A stretch of DNA of 9,258 bases from CAZHYV01 sp964537055 (lineage in GTDB: Bacteria; Myxococcota_A; Polyangia; Palsa-1104; JAEUJZ01), in contig CAZHYV010000016.1 in assembly GCA_964537055.1 (NCBI GenBank), positions 1 through 9,258 of the forward strand, read 5' to 3'. The notes under the pieces are model-generated. The model saw only the letters and a program-made list of their open reading frames with translations. It did no database searches and had not been told where the DNA came from. The position numbers and the translations under genes are program-made. Each line of letters begins with the position of its first letter. The stretch's first letter is position 1. Of the stretch, positions 1 to 6,894 are shown one piece after another.

Positions 1-314
<314 letters not shown>

Positions 315-415
315 ATTATAGTATTAGAACATCAAAGTTCTAGGTTTCCGCACCCTTCTCTTTCCTCTATTCTCTTTTCAAAGATAAAACAAAAACTTTC
401 ATTTCAGAGATTTGC

Positions 416-445
416 TTTATACAAAACAAAGCAATCATCTGTCAA
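416..445 (-). promoter_or_regulatory. Proximal rRNA promoter (TTGACA-18-TATAAA)
   Basis: On the minus strand there is a perfect -35 TTGACA (445-440), an 18-base spacer and a -10 TATAAA (421-416). The start point would be near 409, leaving a leader of about 95 bases before mature 16S. The bases just upstream of the -35 are A/T-rich (446-465), compatible with an UP element. Position and strength fit the main rRNA promoter. This is inference from the sequence alone. Confidence 0.72.
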
Positions 446-519
446 CAATTTAATAAGAAACTTTTTTGGGGATTTCTTATTGCATTGTGGCTCGTTTTTG
501 TGAGCCATTGAGTGTTTGC

Positions 520-547
520 AGTCTACTGAATAACTCAAAATTGTCAA
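520..547 (-). promoter_or_regulatory. Upstream tandem rRNA promoter (TTGACA-16-TAGACT)
   Basis: A second perfect -35 TTGACA (547-542) on the minus strand is followed after 16 bases by TAGACT (525-520), a four-of-six match to the -10 consensus. It lies about 100 bases upstream of the proximal promoter, as with the tandem P1/P2 arrangement of many rRNA operons. Confidence 0.55.
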
Positions 548-605
548 GAACATTTTTTAACAATTTTTTTCTTTACTGCTAACCATTGATTTTTTTCGTA
601 CTAAC

Positions 606-633
606 TATTTAATTACGTTTCTAAAAAGTGCAA
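606..633 (-). promoter_or_regulatory. Weak third promoter candidate upstream of rRNA
   Basis: A TTGCAC box (633-628) is followed after 16 bases by TAAATA (611-606) on the minus strand. The -10 is poor, and in DNA this AT-rich such matches arise by chance. It is listed because its spacing would continue the tandem series of the two better promoters. Confidence 0.25.
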
Positions 634-817
634 GGGGTTTTCTTTAATTTTTAGAGAATTTTTTCATTATTTCTAATAAATATTACTTCTAATATGCCTT
701 TACAATTCTTGGAATCAGGGGAGGTTTATTTCTGCAAGCCAGAAGCAACCACTTACCTGTCTGTAAGCATTTTATTTTTCTTACTAAACAATCCCTAGAT
801 GTGCAGCTAATGAAATG

Positions 818-1480
818 TCACGAAAATTTTCTGTACACTCCGACGACTGTTCCTAGGACATTTACTGGCTTAAACTCACTTTTATGAACGACGATTGGTT
901 TTAACGTATGATTGGCTGGCTTAAAAATAATCTTCTCTTCGTCAGGATAAAAGTATTTAATAGTTGCTTCATCATTAATCATAGCAACTACGATTTCTCC
1001 AGTCTGAGCTACAGCCTGTTTGCGTACGAAAACGTAATCCCCGTCGAAAATTCCAGCTTCAATCATAGAATCCCCTTTTACCCGGAGAGCGAATACCTCG
1101 CGATGAGAGCCTAAAAAAAACCGGTCTACCCTGATGGTTTCCTCAATATGCTCGGTAGCTAAAATAGGAGCTCCTGCAGCACATCTTCCGACAACAGGCA
1201 CAGAGACTACTGCCTCTACAACCTCGTTAGCAATAAACATCTGTGTATTTGCTGGAGCAGAATTTGCTTGGAGCGGACGCAGCGCTCTTGACTTTAAATC
1301 ATCGCGATGGAGAAAGCCTTTTTTCTCTAGAGCCTTTAAGTGATCATTCACACCATTGGTCGATTTTATTCCCATTTTCTCTCCGATTTCTCGGAAAGTA
1401 GGTGGATATCCACGAAACCGGATAGAGTCATTAATGAAATCCAAAACCTGCTGCTGACGTTCGGTTAACATGTTTGCCAT
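818..1480 (-). CDS. lexA: LexA SOS-response transcriptional repressor
   Basis: LexA represses DNA-damage genes and is inactivated by RecA-stimulated self-cleavage. The 220-residue product has the usual two domains. The N-terminal winged helix-turn-helix spans about residues 4-71, with the recognition region around TFREIGEKMGIKSTNGVNDH. The C-terminal S24 peptidase domain contains the scissile Ala-Gly (A102-G103 in GRCAAGAP), the nucleophile Ser138 in GDSM and the general-base Lys175 in ATIKYF. Length and residues indicate an intact, active protein. The ATG at 1480 is preceded by GATGAG five bases upstream, favouring it over Met4 (1471). It is transcribed toward the rRNA genes. A sigma70-like promoter and a LexA operator lie just upstream, implying autoregulation. 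The DNA-binding domain resembles myxobacterial LexA. Confidence 0.97.
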   Translation of the reverse strand: MANMLTERQQQVLDFINDSIRFRGYPPTFREIGEKMGIKSTNGVNDHLKALEKKGFLHRDDLKSRALRPLQANSAPANTQMFIANEVVEAVVSVPVVGRCAAGAPILATEHIEETIRVDRFFLGSHREVFALRVKGDSMIEAGIFDGDYVFVRKQAVAQTGEIVVAMINDEATIKYFYPDEEKIIFKPANHTLKPIVVHKSEFKPVNVLGTVVGVYRKFS

Positions 1481-1507
1481 AATTTCTCATCCATTCCTGA
1501 CCAGATC

Positions 1508-1524
1508 ACTGAACCAATAAACAG
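1508..1524 (-). promoter_or_regulatory. Probable LexA operator (SOS box) overlapping the lexA start point
   Basis: The minus strand reads CTGTTTATTGGTTCAGT (1524-1508). Compared with the Myxococcus xanthus LexA site as I recall it (CTRHAMRYBYGTTCAGS), 13 of 17 positions agree, including the complete GTTCAG core. The site begins within the -10 hexamer and covers the predicted transcription start, where repressor binding would block initiation. It does not match the E. coli CTGT-N8-ACAG or Gram-positive GAAC-N4-GTTC boxes. The consensus is from memory, so the exact score should be rechecked. Confidence 0.62.
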
Positions 1525-1550
1525 CATATCGAAACCATAATGATTGTCAA
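1523..1550 (-). promoter_or_regulatory. lexA promoter (TTGACA-16-TATGCT)
   Basis: The minus strand has a perfect -35 TTGACA (1550-1545), a 16-base spacer and a -10 TATGCT (1528-1523). The predicted start near 1516 gives a short lexA leader of about 35 bases. No competing promoter of this quality is seen upstream of lexA. Confidence 0.7.
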
Positions 1551-1700
1551 TGTTGATAAATATTTTTTTGAAGAATGTACCGCTATTTTATTTCAACTCT
1601 TCTTAAATAAACATGCCTATGCTGGCAATTCTAGATGCAAAGATGAAACTTTCTACCTACTCTAGGACACATTCGTATATTCGATAGATGGAAGAATGGT

Positions 1701-1706
1701 TATAAA
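1701..1706 (+). promoter_or_regulatory. Candidate -10 element for the lipase-yggX pair
   Basis: TATAAA lies seven bases before the ATG at 1713, with no good -35 at 16-18 bases upstream. If it is a real -10, transcription would start at about the ATG, meaning either a leaderless mRNA or translation from the later Met25 at 1785. Confidence 0.3.
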
Positions 1707-1712
1707 TATGCT

Positions 1713-2486
1713 ATGGTTCCGGGAATGTTTGGGTGGCTAGCTAAATACAGAGGAAAACTTCCTCGCTTTGCTGATCGGGAAATTATGAAAAATCGGCTTA
1801 TAAGATTTCAGCACACATTTTCTTATCTTCGCCATCTCTTGCGTGGTAACAACCTTGAAACAATTACACCAAAGCCAGATAGTAAGAAAGACTCACCCCC
1901 GGTCTTACTAATCCATGGATTTCTAGGAACGGCTGGTTCAATGTTTGTTCTTAAGGAGAGACTTTTAGAGGATGGTTTTCATGTATTTCCTGTGAATTTA
2001 GGAATACTTAATGTTCGCGATATTCGAACTTCAGCGTTTTCAATTTATCGTCAAGTTGAGTCTATCTTGGAAGCAACGAAGCAACCGAAGTTAGATATTG
2101 TAGCCCATTCTATGGGTGGACTGATCGCCCTTTACTACATTTTAAGATTATATGGTTCTCATCGAGTGCGTCGTCTGATTATGTTAGGATCCCCTGTCCA
2201 AGGCACCTGGAGCGCGATCTTAGGAGTAGGAACTCTAGGGCTATTTTGCGATTCTGTATGGCAAATTTTACCGGGAAGCGATTTTTTAAAGGATCTTCTT
2301 TCTGTTCCCTTACCCTCAAACGTAGAATTTTTCACCTTGGCAGCAACTCACGATCGCCTCTGCCCGCCTGAATCAACTTACATTGAGGGCGCCCATCGCT
2401 CGCTGTTACCGTTTGGGCACTCCTCACTAGTTTTAAGCACAGAAGTATATTCCAAGATTCGTGGAATTTTATATAAAGCCTCTTAA
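1713..2486 (+). CDS. Alpha/beta-hydrolase, EstA-type lipase/esterase
   Basis: This is a serine hydrolase of the lipase class 2 / PGAP1-like type, predicted to cleave ester bonds in lipids. The 257-residue product has the oxyanion-hole motif HGFLG at 68-72, the nucleophile elbow AHSMGG at 131-136 (Ser133), an acid residue at Asp214 in ATHDRLCPP and the catalytic His236 in PFGHSS. All triad residues are therefore in place and in order. There is no clear signal peptide, so the location is uncertain. The start is ambiguous: the ATG at 1713 has only a distant GGAAG (1690-1694), while Met25 at 1785 has GGGA four bases upstream and would still leave the whole fold. It is followed by yggX after a 17-base gap, suggesting cotranscription. 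The natural substrate cannot be inferred. Confidence 0.88.
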   Translation: MVPGMFGWLAKYRGKLPRFADREIMKNRLIRFQHTFSYLRHLLRGNNLETITPKPDSKKDSPPVLLIHGFLGTAGSMFVLKERLLEDGFHVFPVNLGILNVRDIRTSAFSIYRQVESILEATKQPKLDIVAHSMGGLIALYYILRLYGSHRVRRLIMLGSPVQGTWSAILGVGTLGLFCDSVWQILPGSDFLKDLLSVPLPSNVEFFTLAATHDRLCPPESTYIEGAHRSLLPFGHSSLVLSTEVYSKIRGILYKAS

Positions 2487-2518
2487 TAAGGAACCCTTAA
2501 CTTATGAACGGAGTATCA

Positions 2519-2788
2519 ATGGAACGGATGGTATTTTGCAAAAAACTTGGTCGGGAGTTACCTGGTCTTACCTTTCAACCTTTTGACGATGAGTTGGGCA
2601 GACGACTTTACTTAGAAATTTCTGCGCAAGCTTGGCAGATGTGGTTGGAGCACTCTAAAATGCTAATTAACGAGTATCGTCTGGATTTAGTAACACCCCA
2701 AGCGTTCAAGTTTCTGCATGAACAATGTGAATCTTTCTTTTTTGGGGAAGGCTCGGTAGCACCACCAGATTTTAAGCATGTTCACTAA
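2519..2788 (+). CDS. yggX: YggX-family Fe(2+)-trafficking / oxidative damage protection protein
   Basis: The product aligns along its length with E. coli YggX, a small cytosolic protein linked to Fe(II) handling and protection of iron-sulfur clusters from oxidants. Shared features are the VFC start with Cys7 at the same position, ELGRRLYLEIS (E. coli ELGKRIYNEIS), the W...W region and MLINEYRL (E. coli MLINEKKL). I choose the ATG at 2519, giving 89 residues: it has GGAG five bases upstream and reproduces the family N-terminus (MxRxxFC). An in-frame ATG at 2504 would add five residues and has AAGGA eleven bases upstream. It follows the lipase closely and probably shares its transcript. YggX is best known from gamma- and betaproteobacteria. 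Confidence 0.93.
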   Translation: MERMVFCKKLGRELPGLTFQPFDDELGRRLYLEISAQAWQMWLEHSKMLINEYRLDLVTPQAFKFLHEQCESFFFGEGSVAPPDFKHVH

Positions 2789-2952
2789 AACATTTTATAC
2801 TTTAGGATGCTCGTCTACGTACAGACTAAGAACTGCTTAGATTTGATATTGTGCCTATACAGTATAAAGTATTTGTGCAAAATTTGCCTACCTGTAACCT
2901 ACTTTTTGCGATTCTATTCCATCGCTATTTTAAATATGCTAGATCTCTCTCT
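2789..2952 (+). other. Intergenic region before the sulfatase-like gene, with possible promoter
   Basis: A short inverted repeat CTAAG-AACTG-CTTAG (2826-2840) follows yggX but is weak and has only a broken T run, so it is at best a poor terminator. TATAAA (2863-2868) is a plausible -10; the nearest -35-like box, TTGATA at 2843-2848, is only 14 bases away, which is too close. If the -10 is genuine, transcription starts near 2875, downstream of the upstream GTG (2851), which favours the 2953 start for the next gene. Confidence 0.35.
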
Positions 2953-5196
2953 ATGAATAAATCTAAAGAGTGGAATCTATCTCCTCCAAACCCCTCGCTC
3001 CCTCCGTCTTTATTTTTTGTTAGTTCCCTTACAGCTGCTGTATTCGTTGTTCTTATTGATTTAGCTTTTGCTGTTCAGCAATCCTCCGAAAATCCTCCTG
3101 CTTTTCTTCTTATTAAGTTGTTTGTTTGGAGTCTAGGTGTTGTTTGTCTGCCAGCGATTCTTCTGAGTATAGGTCTTAGTATTTTTTCTTATTCTTGTCG
3201 AGGTCTCATAGACCCAAAGCGGGTCTTTTCCTTTCTTAAAACAACCTTATCTGACTCAGAGAGAGACAGGCGTGTTTTTGCCTGGGTACTAAGCATTACA
3301 TTAGCCATACTTACCTTAGGGGCATTTGTGTATGGATTCTTGAGATTTTATGCCATCGAAATGCAAAATAAAAGAAATACCATTTTATCAACCGCTTTAG
3401 TAACTGTGGCTCTTGTACCTATACTTGCAACGTTTTTGCCACCTTTTTACCAGTTCTTTCTATGGATAAGCCGTATAATCCCAAAGCCAAAAGCACTTCT
3501 ATCCCTTGTCCTTATTCTCTTAGCAAGCATTGGAGTTTTTCTTTTCGCCCTCTTCTCTGTAGAGTGGAGGATCATTCATTTTGGACCCTGGAAAATACTT
3601 GCCACATTTATTGGATTTTTTATTACGACCTTTATTCTACTAAAGGGGGTTTCGCGTTCTAAGTTTGTTTATTCTCTAGGAATTACTTTGGGACTAAGTT
3701 CCATCCTATGCGTAGCCGTTACATTTACAAACCATGGTTGGAATGCACAAGCATCCATTATTCTTAATAAACATACTCAAGCCCTCGGCTCTCTCTTCCA
3801 AATCGCTGGTTCATTCTTCGATCAGGATAGAGATGGATACAAAACCGCATTTACCAGTGATATTGATTGTAACGATAGAAATCCTAAGATTAATATTGAG
3901 GCATACGATTATCCTGGTAATGGAATCGATGAAGACTGTGACGGTCAAGACTCATTTAAAGCGGAAAAACCAGATGAGAACCAACCGATTGAGACTGTTC
4001 TTACAAGTACCCTACCAACCTGGAAGGGGAATTGGCTTATTATTACGATTGATACCTTAAGATCCGATCAGATTGACCCTGCCATTACTCCTAACATGGC
4101 CTCTCTAACAGAACAGGGGATCGCATTCAAAAATGTATACGCACAAGCGCCGAACACACCAAGAAGTTTTCCTTCTTTTTTGACGTCTAGAATGCCATCC
4201 CAAGTACATTTCACTAACCCTACAGCAAACTTTTCATCGGTTACGGGGGAAGATCCAACATTGTTTTCAGTCTTTGCAGAACATGGTTATCGCGTGTTTG
4301 GTATCTTCTCTCATTTTTATTTGGAGAAAGAGCGAGGACTCTCTACCGGGTTTTTAGAGTGGAACAACCAAGGTGCTACAAACTTACATGATTCCAATCA
4401 TGATATCGCTTCTCCTCGAATCACTAATGCCATCATTAAGAAGTTTCATGAATTAAGTGAGGAGCAGAGAAACAGAAATAATTTAAAACCATTCGTTTTA
4501 TGGACCCACCTTTTTGATCCACATAGCACCTATATGGAACATCCAGAATTTCCTTTAAAAAACAATCGAGACTTAAAGGAAAAATACAAAGGAGAAGTCA
4601 AATACACAGATCGCTATATTGGTCTCATTATGGAGGCGCTAAAAACATCTGGCCTTGCAGAGACTACTGCTGTCGTGATCTTCTCAGACCATGGAGAATC
4701 TCTTGGAGAAAGAAGTTTCCGAGGAGAACGTCTTTTCTTTCATGGAGAAACTCTATACAACGAGGTACTTAAGGTCCCTCTCATCATTATGATTCCTTCT
4801 AAAGAGTTTGTTCGCAGAGTTGTCAATGAGCCAGCGATGTTGATTGATTTGCCTCCAACCATCCTCTCTATGTCAGGAATCGCAACACCGCCAACCTTTC
4901 AGGGAGAATCTCTTCTAAGAACAATAGACGTCAATACAACTGAAGTATCATCTAGACGACCTATCTATGCAGAAATGCTTCCTTGTAAATCTTGGAATAA
5001 AAATGAACGAGTGATGATTAAAGGAAATTTCAAGCTTTACAAAAAATATACAGACGGAGTCTCGGAGCTATACAACCTAGAGGAAGATCCTACCGAGCAG
5101 AAGAACCTTGCAACGAGCATGCCTGAAAAAACAAAAGAACTTGAAAAAGAACTATTGCGTTATCAACACTCGTTATTAGGTCCAAGCGAGCGGTAA
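2953..5196 (+). CDS. Membrane-anchored sulfatase-like hydrolase/transferase with MopE-type acidic repeat
   Basis: The product is 747 residues from the ATG at 2953. About seven hydrophobic segments (roughly 21-41, 51-78, 109-131, 144-169, 181-204, 212-231, 238-259) precede a short acidic segment (290-333) with DQDRDG, DCNDRNP and NGIDEDCDGQD, a MopE/thrombospondin-like metal-binding pattern with Cys306 and Cys329. Residues 360-740 are an alkaline-phosphatase-superfamily domain: metal-site IDTLRSD (Asp367), presumed nucleophile region APNTPRSFPSFLTSR, SDHGE (Asp579-His580) and HGET (His597). Aligning LTSR with the sulfatase LTGR puts Thr402 at the formylglycine position, so a Thr nucleophile like that of phosphoethanolamine or phosphoglycerol transferases seems more likely than a true sulfatase. 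The substrate is unknown. The frame is open back to a GTG at 2851 (781 residues), but neither start has a good Shine-Dalgarno. The photolyase gene follows after 41 bases. Confidence 0.9.
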   Translation: MNKSKEWNLSPPNPSLPPSLFFVSSLTAAVFVVLIDLAFAVQQSSENPPAFLLIKLFVWSLGVVCLPAILLSIGLSIFSYSCRGLIDPKRVFSFLKTTLSDSERDRRVFAWVLSITLAILTLGAFVYGFLRFYAIEMQNKRNTILSTALVTVALVPILATFLPPFYQFFLWISRIIPKPKALLSLVLILLASIGVFLFALFSVEWRIIHFGPWKILATFIGFFITTFILLKGVSRSKFVYSLGITLGLSSILCVAVTFTNHGWNAQASIILNKHTQALGSLFQIAGSFFDQDRDGYKTAFTSDIDCNDRNPKINIEAYDYPGNGIDEDCDGQDSFKAEKPDENQPIETVLTSTLPTWKGNWLIITIDTLRSDQIDPAITPNMASLTEQGIAFKNVYAQAPNTPRSFPSFLTSRMPSQVHFTNPTANFSSVTGEDPTLFSVFAEHGYRVFGIFSHFYLEKERGLSTGFLEWNNQGATNLHDSNHDIASPRITNAIIKKFHELSEEQRNRNNLKPFVLWTHLFDPHSTYMEHPEFPLKNNRDLKEKYKGEVKYTDRYIGLIMEALKTSGLAETTAVVIFSDHGESLGERSFRGERLFFHGETLYNEVLKVPLIIMIPSKEFVRRVVNEPAMLIDLPPTILSMSGIATPPTFQGESLLRTIDVNTTEVSSRRPIYAEMLPCKSWNKNERVMIKGNFKLYKKYTDGVSELYNLEEDPTEQKNLATSMPEKTKELEKELLRYQHSLLGPSER

Positions 5197-5237
5197 TTGT
5201 TCCTCCATTTAAGATTATATAAGGATCTAAAATACGA

Positions 5238-6677
5238 ATGTCTCCTATCATTGTTTGGTTCCGAAAAGACCTCCGATTAGCTGATCATCCAGCCTTGTAT
5301 ACAGCCTGCCAAACTGCGCAGCCAGTCCTGGGTATATACATTTATGACAGAACCTGGCAGGATGTACGTACCGCTGGAGCAATGAGCAAAGCTTGGCAGG
5401 AGCAATCGTTGCTATCATTTTCAAAACGTATTCGAGAGAAAGGAATCCCTTTTGTAGTACGTTTAGGGCAGGCACATGAGGAAATTTTTAAAATTATTCA
5501 CGAAACAGGCGCACGGGCCCTCTATTTTAATAGTTGCTACGAACCACCAAGGTTGCGAGAGGATCAACAACTTTCTGACACCCTCAAAAAAAAGGGCATT
5601 GAGGTACGCTCCTTTCCATCATTTTTACTCGTTGAACCTTGGTCACTAAAAACTCAAAGTGGAAATCCCTACCAGAATTTTACAAGCTTTTTCAAGGTAT
5701 GCCTTTCAAAGATTCGTGCTGAACAGCCACTGTCCTTGCCAAAAACTCTTCCTTCTCATTCTTTAAAAGGATTTACGCTGGATAAAGAGTTGGCCTTGCC
5801 TTCTTTACCTAAAAATCATCTTCCACCATTACCCTCAAACTGGATTCCGGGCGAGGAACAGGCGATCACTCGGTTAAGCCAATTCCTTCATCAATCGCTT
5901 TCTACATATACATCAACTCGAGACCGACCCGATCTAGAAGGAACGTCAAAGCTATCCCCATATTTACACTTCGGGGAGATTAGTCCAAGACAAATATGGC
6001 ATGCTGTCTCCAAAGCAGATGTACCTAAGGAACAGAGACTCGCGTTTCTCCGAGAGATTTGCTGGAGAGAGTTTGCCTACCATACCCTCGATGCTCACCC
6101 AGAGCTTTATCGAAAAAATCTTCGGAGCGCTTTTGATGTTTTCCCATGGGAATCAAATGAATCTCATCTCCTCTCTTGGCAGCAGGGACAAACAGGATAT
6201 CCCTTGGTCGATGCGGGCATGAGGGAACTGCTGCATACAGGATTTATGCATAATCGAATTCGGATGATTACAGCTTCTTTTTTAACCAAGCACCTTCTAC
6301 TGCCCTGGCAGAAAGGCGAAAATTGGTTCTGGGAACATTTGGTAGATGCCGATCTGGCGAACAATGGGATGAATTGGCAGTGGGTGGCTGGCTCGGGTAT
6401 TGATGCGGCCCCCTACTTTCGGATATTTAATCCTATTTTGCAGGGAGAAAAGTTTGATCCTGCTGGGAATTATGTCCGTCAATATGTTCCAGAGCTCTCA
6501 AAGCTACCTACCGATTGGATTCATAAACCGTGGTTGGCTCCCAAAGAAGTGTTACGGCAGGCGAATGTAGTTTTAGGAAAAGATTATCCCTTCCCCCTGA
6601 TTGAACACAAGCAGGCTCGAATTCTAGCTTTAGCCGCCTATCATAGAATGAGGAAAAGGATAAACGGAGAGAAATAG
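5238..6677 (+). CDS. phrB: Deoxyribodipyrimidine photo-lyase (class I CPD photolyase)
   Basis: Photolyase uses FADH- and light to split cyclobutane pyrimidine dimers. The 479-residue length matches E. coli PhrB (472). The N-terminal antenna domain begins MSPIIVWFRKDLRLADHPAL; the C-terminal FAD domain includes SPYLHFGEISPRQIW, CWREFAYH (276-282), GYPLVDAGMREL, GFMHNRIRM and DAAPYFRIFNP. The electron-transfer tryptophan triad is conserved: Trp304, Trp357 and Trp380 keep the spacing of E. coli W306/W359/W382. The Asn of NNGMNW fits a CPD photolyase. The antenna cofactor cannot be assigned. AAGGA (5221-5225) lies twelve bases before the ATG, a rather long spacing. The 41-base gap after the sulfatase-like gene suggests cotranscription. 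No SOS box was seen upstream. Confidence 0.96.
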   Translation: MSPIIVWFRKDLRLADHPALYTACQTAQPVLGIYIYDRTWQDVRTAGAMSKAWQEQSLLSFSKRIREKGIPFVVRLGQAHEEIFKIIHETGARALYFNSCYEPPRLREDQQLSDTLKKKGIEVRSFPSFLLVEPWSLKTQSGNPYQNFTSFFKVCLSKIRAEQPLSLPKTLPSHSLKGFTLDKELALPSLPKNHLPPLPSNWIPGEEQAITRLSQFLHQSLSTYTSTRDRPDLEGTSKLSPYLHFGEISPRQIWHAVSKADVPKEQRLAFLREICWREFAYHTLDAHPELYRKNLRSAFDVFPWESNESHLLSWQQGQTGYPLVDAGMRELLHTGFMHNRIRMITASFLTKHLLLPWQKGENWFWEHLVDADLANNGMNWQWVAGSGIDAAPYFRIFNPILQGEKFDPAGNYVRQYVPELSKLPTDWIHKPWLAPKEVLRQANVVLGKDYPFPLIEHKQARILALAAYHRMRKRINGEK

Positions 6678-6894
6678 CTCTATCCGTGCGTATTCTCTAT
6701 ACGTATCCTTCGCTTCGAAAGCAGCTATTTAAAAGAAGGGGTACTTCTACATGAACGAATGGGTTGGCAGATGGGAGTTTATTCTGCCGAAAAGCAAATT
6801 CCTTGTATTGGACCAAGAGGAGAACATAATTAATTGTTTATAATGGACTATTATCTTTCACGTTCGGCCGCCCTTTTGATACATTGGTGACTCT
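6678..6894 (+). other. Intergenic region with possible degraded or small ORFs and a -10 element
   Basis: Directly after the photolyase stop, the same frame stays open for about 50 codons (6678-6830) and translates to protein-like sequence ending EKQIPCIGPRGEHN, with no obvious start. A different frame holds a 30-codon ORF, ATG at 6751 to TAA at 6843 (MNEWVGRWEF...), with GAAGGGG about ten bases upstream. I recognise neither. A small hairpin AGAAG/CTTCT lies near 6734-6748 without a T run. A perfect TATAAT occurs at 6839-6844, about 50 bases before the phosphoesterase start, but without a good -35 at normal spacing. Confidence 0.35.
6839..6844 (+). promoter_or_regulatory. Candidate -10 (TATAAT) for the phosphoesterase-bamD pair
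   Basis: A consensus TATAAT sits about 50 bases before the ATG at 6895. The position 17 bases upstream reads AGAGGA, not a -35, so the promoter may be weak or activator-dependent. Confidence 0.35.

Larger units (their letters stand above)
315..817 (-). other. Gene-free rRNA leader and promoter region between lexA and 16S
   Basis: This stretch of about 500 bases is very AT-rich, with many T runs, and holds no credible protein gene on either strand. It contains sigma70-like promoters pointing toward the 16S gene and a leader of roughly 95 bases downstream of the proximal promoter. A hairpin TAGAAC-ATCAAA-GTTCTA (325-342) lies just upstream of the mature 16S end and may take part in processing. 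A second hairpin TGGCTC/GAGCCA (488-493 with 502-507) lies between the two best promoters. I did not recognise a clear boxA antitermination motif. No obvious minus-strand intrinsic terminator follows lexA. Confidence 0.7.

Noticed and set aside
752..779. Hairpin CTTAC/GTAAG followed by a T-rich stretch
   Set aside because: It would terminate plus-strand transcription, but no plus-strand gene lies upstream; the stem is only 5 bp. On the lexA strand no T run follows it.
2851..2952. N-terminal extension of the sulfatase-like protein from a GTG at 2851
   Set aside because: No Shine-Dalgarno, and a candidate -10 at 2863-2868 lies inside it; the ATG at 2953 starts a normal hydrophilic N-terminus before the first membrane segment. 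Not fully excluded.
3073..3078. GTTCAG core, also found inverted at 5719-5724, as additional LexA sites
   Set aside because: Both lie inside coding sequence, and the one at 3073 does not match the upstream half of the consensus; six-base matches are expected by chance.
5248..6482. Minus-strand and alternative-frame ORFs inside the photolyase gene
   Set aside because: They are shadows of a full-length, strongly conserved photolyase frame.
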